Shown piece after piece: positions 57,407-64,000 of a stretch of DNA of 64,000 nucleotides; position 1 is the stretch's first letter; each line of letters starts with the position of its first letter. The position numbers were made by a program, and so were the translations under genes. This DNA is from Simmondsia chinensis (Eukaryota > Streptophyta > Magnoliopsida > Caryophyllales > Simmondsiaceae), in the NCBI GenBank assembly GCA_018398585.1, contig JAGTTD010000008.1:27271208-27335207 (forward strand). The letters are read 5' to 3'. The notes under the pieces are model-generated. The model saw only the letters and a list, made by a program, of their open reading frames with translations. It did not search any database and was not told the DNA's origin.

Positions 57407-60400
57407 GTGTTGTTTTATGAAAGGGTGATAGCACGAGAGGAGTCAATCCTGACCTTCCATTGTAATGGATGGCCAAGATTTGTTGAGTATTGAAAAAAAA
57501 AAATTTCCTTCTTTTTGCCCATGAACGGGTATAGGCCGTTAATTATTATTTTTCTAGTGCATAATAAATCATGGCGGACCATTGCAATAGAGGGCTAAGG
57601 CTGACTCCTCTCAAGCTCTCACCCTCTCATAAAAATAACACCCTTTAATTATATATAGAGGGCATAATTTTTATTAGAGGGTGAGAGTGTGTGAGGATTA
57701 AATCTTGACCGTCCGTCACAGTGGAAGGCCAAGATTGAACGATCTTAATGCAACCTCCTTAATAAAATAAAAAAAACCCATAACATCCATCCCCTTCTCT
57801 CTCTTCGTAAGCTTGATTCTCTTGTCTTTCACAAGCAACTGAATACTAATCAGCCTGCTGAACGGTTTCAGCCTCTTTATTTCTTTCGGAAATCTGTTTT
57901 GGAGGTGGCTAAATGTTATCTGTGAAAGCTCTCAAACGTTGAACTGTGTTACTTAACTGCCACTGAACTACCTCCGGCCTAATCACTTGACCTGAATCCC
58001 AAACAATACATGACATCTTCTGTGGTGGCAATAACGAAGACTTATCAAACATGACATCTCTACTCGTAAGGAATTGCTTGAAGTGAACCCTTTTCTGCTT
58101 CCCATAAATTCCATGGTCTATTCTCCAATTATATATATATATATATGTATATAAAGGGTGTCATTTTATGAGAGGGTGATAGCATGAGAGGAGTCAATCC
58201 TGACCCCCCATGGTAATGGATGGCCATGATTTGTTGACTATTGAAAAAAAAAATTCCTTCTTTTTGCCCCATGAAGTGGTATGGGCCGTTAATTTTTATT
58301 TTTTTAGTGCACAATAAATCTTGGCCGTCCATTACAATGGAAGGCCAGGGCTAACTCCTCCTAAGCTCCCACGCTCTCATAAAAATAAAACCCTTAAAAT
58401 ATACATAGAGGACACAATATTTATTAGAGGGTGAGAGTGTGAGAGGATTAAATCTTGACCGTCTATTACAACGGACGGCCAAGATTAAACGATCTTAATG
58501 CAGCCCCTTTAAAAAAATAAAAAAATTCCCATAATATCCGTCCTCTTCTCTCTCTTTATAAGCATGTTTCTCTTATCTTTCACCAGCAACTGAATACTAA
58601 TAAACCTGCTGAACGGTTTCAGCCTCTTTATTTCTTTCAGAAACCTGTATTGGAGGTGGCTGAATGCTATCTGTGAAAGCTCTCTGACGCTGAACTGTGT
58701 TACTCAACTACAGCTGAACTATCTCCGGCCTAATCACTTGACCTAAATTGCAAACAATAGATTACATCTTCTGTGGTTGCAATAACGAAGACTTATCAAA
58801 TATGACATCTCTACTTGTAAGGACTTTCCTGAAGCGAACTCTTTTCTGCTTCCCATAAATGTCATGGCCAAATCTCCATATATATATAAGGTATCGTTTT
58901 ATGAGAGGGTGAGAGCATGAGAGGAGTCTATCCGAACCCTCCATTTTAGTGGATGGCCAAGATTTGCTAAGCATTGAAAAAGAAAATTTTCCTTCCTTTT
59001 ATCCCATGAAGGGATATGGGCCGCAAATTATAATTTTTTTAGTGCACAATAATTCTTGGCAGCCCACTACAACGGAGGGCCTGGGTTGACTCCTTCCATG
59101 CTCTCACCCTCTCATAAGAATAATACCCTATAAATATATAGAGGGGCACAATTCTTAAGAGAGGGTGAGAGTGTGAGGCGATTAAATCTTGACCGTCGGT
59201 CATAATGGATGGCCGAGATTAAACGATCTTAATGAAACCCCCTTAAAAAAATAAAAAATACCCATAATATCCGTCCCCTTCTCTCTCTTCATAAGCTTGT
59301 CTCTCTTGTCTTTCACTAGCAACTGAATGCTAATCAACCTGCTGAGCGGTTTCAGCCTCTTTATTTCTTTCAGAAATCTGTATTGGAGGTGGCTGAATGC
59401 TATCTGTGAAAGCTCTCTGACGCTGAACCGTGTTACTTAACTACAAATGAACTACCTCCGGCCTAATCACTTGACCTGAATTGCAAACAATAGATGACAT
59501 CTTCCGTGGTTGCAATAACGAAGGCTTATCAAACATTACGTCAATACTCGTAAGGAATTGCTTGAAGCGAACCCTTTTCTGCTTCCTATAAATGTCATGG
59601 CCTAATCTCCATATATATATATATATAGGGTGTCGTTTTATGAGAGGGTGAGAGCATCAGAGGAGTCAATCCGAGCCCTCCATTTTAATAGTGGCCAAGA
59701 TTTGTTTAGTATTGAAAAAAAAATTTCCTTCTTTTTGCCCCATGAAGGGGTATGGACTGTAAATTATTTTTTTTTAGTGCACAATAAATCTTGGCCGTTC
59801 ATTACAACGGAGGGCCAGGGTTGACTCCTCCCAGGCTTTAACCCTCCCAAAAGAATAACACCCTATAAATATATATATAGGGCAAAATTCTTATGAGAGG
59901 TTGAGAGTGTGAGGGAATTAAATTTTGACCATCTGTCGCAATGGACGGCCAAGATTAAACGACCTTAATGTAACCTCTGTAAAAAAATAAAAAATACCCA
60001 TAATATCCGTCCCCTTCTCTCTCATCGTAAGCTTGTCACTCTTGTCTTTCACCAGCAACTGAATACTAATCAACCTACTAAGCGGTTTTAGCCTCTTTAT
60101 TTCTTTCAGAAATCTGTATTGGAGGTGGCTGAATGCTATCTGTGAAAGCTCTCTGACGCTGAACTGTGTTACTTAACTACAACTGATATACCTACGGCCT
60201 ATTCACTTGACCTGAATCGCAAACAATAGATGACATCTTCTGTGGTTGCAATAACGAAGACTTATCAAATATGACATTTCTACTCGTAAGGAATTGCTTG
60301 AAGAGAACCCTTTTCTGCTTCCAATAAATGCCATGGCCTAATCTCCTTTTGTATATACATACATACATATATATATATATATAAAGTGTGTCGTTTTATG

Positions 60401-63348
60401 AGAGGGTGATAGCACGACAGGAGTCAATCCAGACCTTCCATTGTAATGGATGGCCAAGATTTGTTGAGTATTGAAAAAAAAAAAAATTTTTCCTTCTTTT
60501 TGCCCCATGAAGGGGTATGGGCCGTTAATTATTATTTTTCTAGTGCACAATAAATCATGGCGGACCATTACAATAGAGGGCCAAGGCTGACTCCTCTCAA
60601 GCTCTCACCCTCTCATAAAAATAACACCCTTTAATTATATATAGAGGGCATAATTTTTATCAGAGGGTGAGAGTGTGTGAGGATTAAATCTTGACCGTCC
60701 GTCACAATGGTAGGCCAAGATTGAACGATCTTAATGCAACCCCCTTAATAAAATAAAAAAAACCCATAATATCCATCCCCTTCTCTCTCTTCGTAAGCTT
60801 GATTCTTTTGTCTTTCCCAAGCAACTGAATACTAATCAGCCTGCTGAACGGTTTCAGCCTCTTTATTTCTTTCGGAAATCTGTTTTGGAGGTGGCTAAAT
60901 GTTATCTGTGAAAGCTCTCGAACGTTGAACTGTGTTACTTAACTGCAACTGAACTACCTCCGGCCTAATCACTTGACCTGAATCCCAAACAATAGATGAC
61001 ATCTTCTGTGTTGGCAATAACGAAGACTTATCAAACATGACATCTCTACTCGTAAGGAATTGCTTGAAGTGAACCCTTTTCTGCTTCCCAAAAATGCCAT
61101 GGTCTATTCTCCAATTATATATATATATATATATGTATATAAAGGGTGTCGTTTTATGAGAGGGTGATAGCATGAGAGGAGTCAATCCTGACCCCCCATT
61201 GTAATGGATGGCCATGATTTGTTGACTATTGAAAAAAAAAAATTCCTTCTTTTTGCCCCATGAAGTGGTATGGGCCGTTAATTTTTATTTTTTTAGTGCA
61301 CAATAAATCTTGGCCGTCCATTACAATGGAGGGTCAGGGCTGACTCCTCCTAAGCTCTCACCCTCGCATAAAAAAAACACCCTTAAAATATATATAGAGG
61401 ACACAATATTTATTAGAGGGTGAGAGTGTGAGAGGATTAAATCTTGACCGTCTATTACAACGGACGGCCAAGATTAAACGATCTTAATGCAACCCCTTTA
61501 AAAAAATAAAAAAATACCCATAATATCCGTCCTTTTCTCTCTCTTTATAAGCATGTTTCTCTTATCTTTCACCAGCAACTGAATACTAATAAACCTGCTG
61601 AACGGTTTCAGCCTCTTTATTTCTTTCAGAAACCTGTATTGGAGGTGGCTGAATGCTATCTGTGAAAGCTCTCTGACGCTGAACTGTGTTACTCAACTAC
61701 AACTGAACTACCTCCGGCCTAATCACTTGACCTAAATTGCAAACAATAGATTACATCTTCTGTGGTTGCAATAACGAAGAATTATCAAATATGACATCTC
61801 TACTCGTAAAGACTTTCCTGAAGCGAACTCTTTTCTGCTTCCCATAAATGCCATGGCCAAATCTCCATATATATATAAGGTGTCATTTTATGAGGGCGTG
61901 AGAGCATGAGAGGAGTCTATCCGAGCCCTCCATTTTAGTGGATGGCCAAGATTTGCTTAGCATTGAAAAAAAATTTTTTTCCTTCCTTTTACCCCATGAA
62001 GGGATATGGGCCGCAAATTATAATTTTTTTAGTGCACAATAATTCTTGGCAGTCCACTACAACGGAGGGCCTGGGTTGACTCCTTCCATGCTCTCACCCT
62101 CTCATAAGAACAATACCCTATAAATATATAGAGGGGCACAATTTTTAAGAGAGGGTGAGAGTGTGAGGCGATTAAATCTTGACCGTCTGTCATAATGGAT
62201 GGCCGAGATTAAACGATCTTAAGGAAACCCCCTTAAAATAATAAAAAATACCCATAATATATGTCCCCTTCTCTCTCTTCATAAGCTTGTCTCTCTTGTC
62301 TTTCACTAGCAACTGAATGCTAATCAATCTGCTGAGCGGTTTCAGCCTCTTTATTTCTTTCAGAAATCTGTATTGGAGGTGGCTGAATGCTATCTGTGAA
62401 AGCCCTCTGACGCTGAACTGTGTTACTTAACTACAAATGAACTACCTCCGGCCTAATCACTTGACCTGAATTGCAAACAATAGATGACATCTTCCGTGGT
62501 TGCAATAACGAAGGCTTATCAAACATTACGTCTATACTCGTAAGGAATTGCTTGAAGCGAACCCTTTTCTGCTTCCTATAAATGTCATGGCCTAATCTCC
62601 ATATGTATATATATATATAGGGTGTCGTTTTATGAGAGGGTGAGAGCATCAGAGGAGTCAATCCGAGCCCTCCATTTTAATAGTGGCCAAGATTTGTTCA
62701 GTATTGAAAAAAAATTTTCTTTCTTTTTGCCCCATGAAGGGGTATGGACTGTAAATTATTTTTTTTTTTAGTGCACAATAAATCTTGGCGGTTCATTACA
62801 ACGGAGGGCCAGGGTTGACTCCTCCCATGCTTTCACCCTCTCAAAAGAATAACACCCTATAAATATATATATAGGGCATAATTCTTATGAGAGGTTGAGA
62901 GTGTGAGGGAATTAAATTTTGACCATCTGTCGCAATGGACGGCCAAGATTAAACGACCTTAATGTAACCCCTTTAAAAAAATAAAAAATACCCATAATAT
63001 CCGTCCCCTTCTCTCTCATCATAAGCTTGTCACTCTTGTCTTTCACTAGCAACTGAATGCTAATCAACCTACTGAGCGGTTTTAGCCTCTTTATTTCTTT
63101 CAGAAATCTGTATTGGAGGTGGCTGAATGCCATCTGTGAAAGCTCTCTGACGCTGAACTGTGTTACTTAACTACAACTGATATACCTACGGCCGATTCAC
63201 TTGACCTGAATCGCAAACAATAGATGACATCTTCTGTGGTTGCAATAACGAAGACTTATCCAATATGACATCTCTACTCGTAAGGAAATTCTTGAAGAGA
63301 ACCCTTTTCTGCTTCCAATAAAGTCCATGGCCTAATCTCCGTTTATAT

Positions 63349-63381
<33 letters not shown>

Positions 63382-64000
63382 AAGTGTGTCGTTTTATGAG
63401 AGGGTGATAGCACGAGAGGAGTCAATCCTGACCTTCCATTGTAATGGATGGCCAAGATTTGTTGAGTATTGAAAAAAAAAAAAAAATTTCCTTCTTTTTG
63501 CCCCATGAAGGGGTATGGGCCGTTAATTATTATTTTTCTAGTGCACAATAAATCATGGCGGACCATTACAACAGAGTGCCAAGGCTGACTCCTCTCAAGC
63601 TCTCACCCTCTCATAAAAATAACACCCTTTAATTATATATAGAGGGCAAAATTTTTATCAGAGGGTGAGGGTGTGTGAGGATTAAATCTTGACCGTCCGT
63701 CACAATGGCAGGCCAAGATTGAACGATCTTAATGCAACACCCTTAATAAAATAAAAAAAACCCATAATATCCATCCCCTTCTCTCGCTTCGTAAGCTTGA
63801 TTCTCTTGTCTTTCACAAGCAACTGAATACTAATCAGCCTGCTGAACGGTTTCAGCCTCTTTATTTCTTTCGGAAATCTGTTTTGGAGGTGGCTAAATGT
63901 TATCTGTGAAAGCTCTCGAACGTTGAACTGTGTTACTTAACTGCAACTGAACTACCTCCGGCCTAATCACTTGACCTGAATCCCAAACAATAGATGACAT
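51950..64000 (-). repeat. Four-unit higher-order repeat, about 3.0 kb, four copies
   Basis: Four unit types recur in fixed order. Type with 'ccaattatata...gtatataaaggg' at about 52060, 55045, 58128, 61113; type with 'ccaaatctcc..aaggtgtc' at 52791, 55820, 58868, 61857; type with 'gagcatcagaggagtcaatc' (or its relative) at about 53540, 56560, 59612, 62602; type with 'tacatacata...aagtgtgtcg' at about 54285, 57325, 60355, 63348. Spacing of the second type is 3029, 3048 and 2989 bp. An older single copy of the same order is at 39.07-41.3 kb. Confidence 0.8.
56044..56143. other. Assembly gap, exactly 100 N
   Basis: 100 consecutive N inside the right half of a satellite unit. The length is a typical placeholder. 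Flanking sequence (left ends in the right arm of the foldback element; right resumes in the second arm at cactatggacggccaag) would be contiguous in a normal unit with about 100 bp missing, so the true gap may be either about one arm or any whole number of units more. Confidence 0.95.

Larger units (their letters stand above)
35758..64000 (-). repeat. Chimeric copia/foldback satellite, about 740 bp x 39 visible copies
   Basis: Each unit has (plus-strand order): about 310 bp of antisense copia linker starting near ataagcttgtctctc and ending ataaatgccatgg; cctaatctcc; a (TA)n tract of variable length; a foldback element of about 241 bp; a TA-rich spacer; one arm (about 95 bp) of a second foldback element; and an A-rich link ending ccccttctctctcttc. 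Unit anchors (gcttg or variant): 35758, 36500, 37242, 37982, 38758, 39508, 40242, 40981, 41740, 42498, 43298, 43775, 44516, 45250, 45993, 46736, 47483, 47990, 48717, 49504, 50253, 51007, 51741, 52495, 53219, 53956, 54729, 55514, 56240, 57004, 57811, 58562, 59295, 60031, 60797, 61551, 62285, 63025, 63795. Mean spacing is 738 bp; most units have a HindIII site at the anchor. The array runs off the window. Minus-strand open frames of 60-126 codons (HGIYGKQKRVRFKQF...) are linker relics without start context or conservation of frame. Confidence 0.92.

Noticed and set aside
60895..61215. Open frames of 60-126 codons repeated on the minus strand of the satellite (also 63186-63566, 44614-44928 and others)
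   Set aside because: They are the copia linker segment read into the TA tract and foldback arm. Frame and end differ from unit to unit, so there is no sign of selection for a product.
35758..64000. Possible CRISPR-like or bacterial repeat system
   Set aside because: Unit length (about 740 bp), transposon content and eukaryotic retroelement context exclude this; no short repeats with unique spacers.
35758..64000. Centromere identity of the satellite
   Set aside because: Higher-order structure is compatible with it, but nothing in the sequence shows CENH3 association; left as a question, not a claim.

Overview
The window looks like heterochromatin-type DNA from a flowering plant nuclear genome. 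It is AT-rich, has no intact host gene, and consists almost entirely of decayed, nested retrotransposons (Ty1/copia, Ty3/gypsy and L1-type LINE) plus a very large tandem repeat. The only host-gene trace is an F-box pseudogene at 897-1983 (minus strand). The plant assignment rests on the F-box/F-box-associated layout, the plant-type L1 ORF1 (DUF4283-like domain plus CCHC knuckle) and the copia and gypsy lineages. A run of exactly 100 N at 56044-56143 shows this is an assembled scaffold.

Layout. 1-2.5 kb: three minisatellites (29-, 33- and 28-bp units) around the F-box pseudogene. 2.7-3.5 kb: a copia-type leader fragment. 3.54-11.04 kb: a gypsy element reduced to LTR pieces, gag and protease, with a decayed plus-strand copia element (gag, PR, IN, RT, RNase H, 3' LTR) lying between its left LTR scrap and its gag. 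11.0-15.6 kb: a second degenerate copia element (duplicated leader, RT remnant, about 1.25-kb LTR). 15.6-23.3 kb: a mosaic of LTR ends, a LINE ORF1 remnant, and a head-to-head pair of copia 5' ends (plus at 20.0-20.6 kb, minus at 20.6-23.3 kb). 24.0-28.8 kb: a copia RT/RNase H region split by a minus-strand, ORF1-only LINE with a poly(A) tail and a 13-bp target-site duplication. 28.8-35.5 kb: a minus-strand concatemer of a small non-autonomous copia family that kept only gag and protease; neighbouring copies share LTRs.

35.76-64.0 kb (to the window edge, 44% of the window): 39 visible copies of a chimeric satellite of about 740 bp. Each unit fuses a roughly 310-bp antisense piece of the gag-PR copia family's linker, a variable (TA)n tract, a foldback (MITE-like) element of about 241 bp with terminal inverted repeats of about 80 bp, and one arm of a second related foldback element. 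The left end joins directly to an ordinary copy of the same copia family (LTR at 34991-35517), so the founding junction is in view. From about 52 kb the units are organised as a 4-unit higher-order repeat of about 3.0 kb. This transposon-derived satellite is the most interesting object here.

Nothing in the window appears to make a functional protein; every coding trace carries stops, frameshifts or deletions. The interest lies in how the repeats were built: transposons capturing each other, gag-only non-autonomous families, LTR sharing, and conversion of a mosaic into a higher-order satellite. Boundaries were read by eye and are approximate unless a terminal motif is cited.
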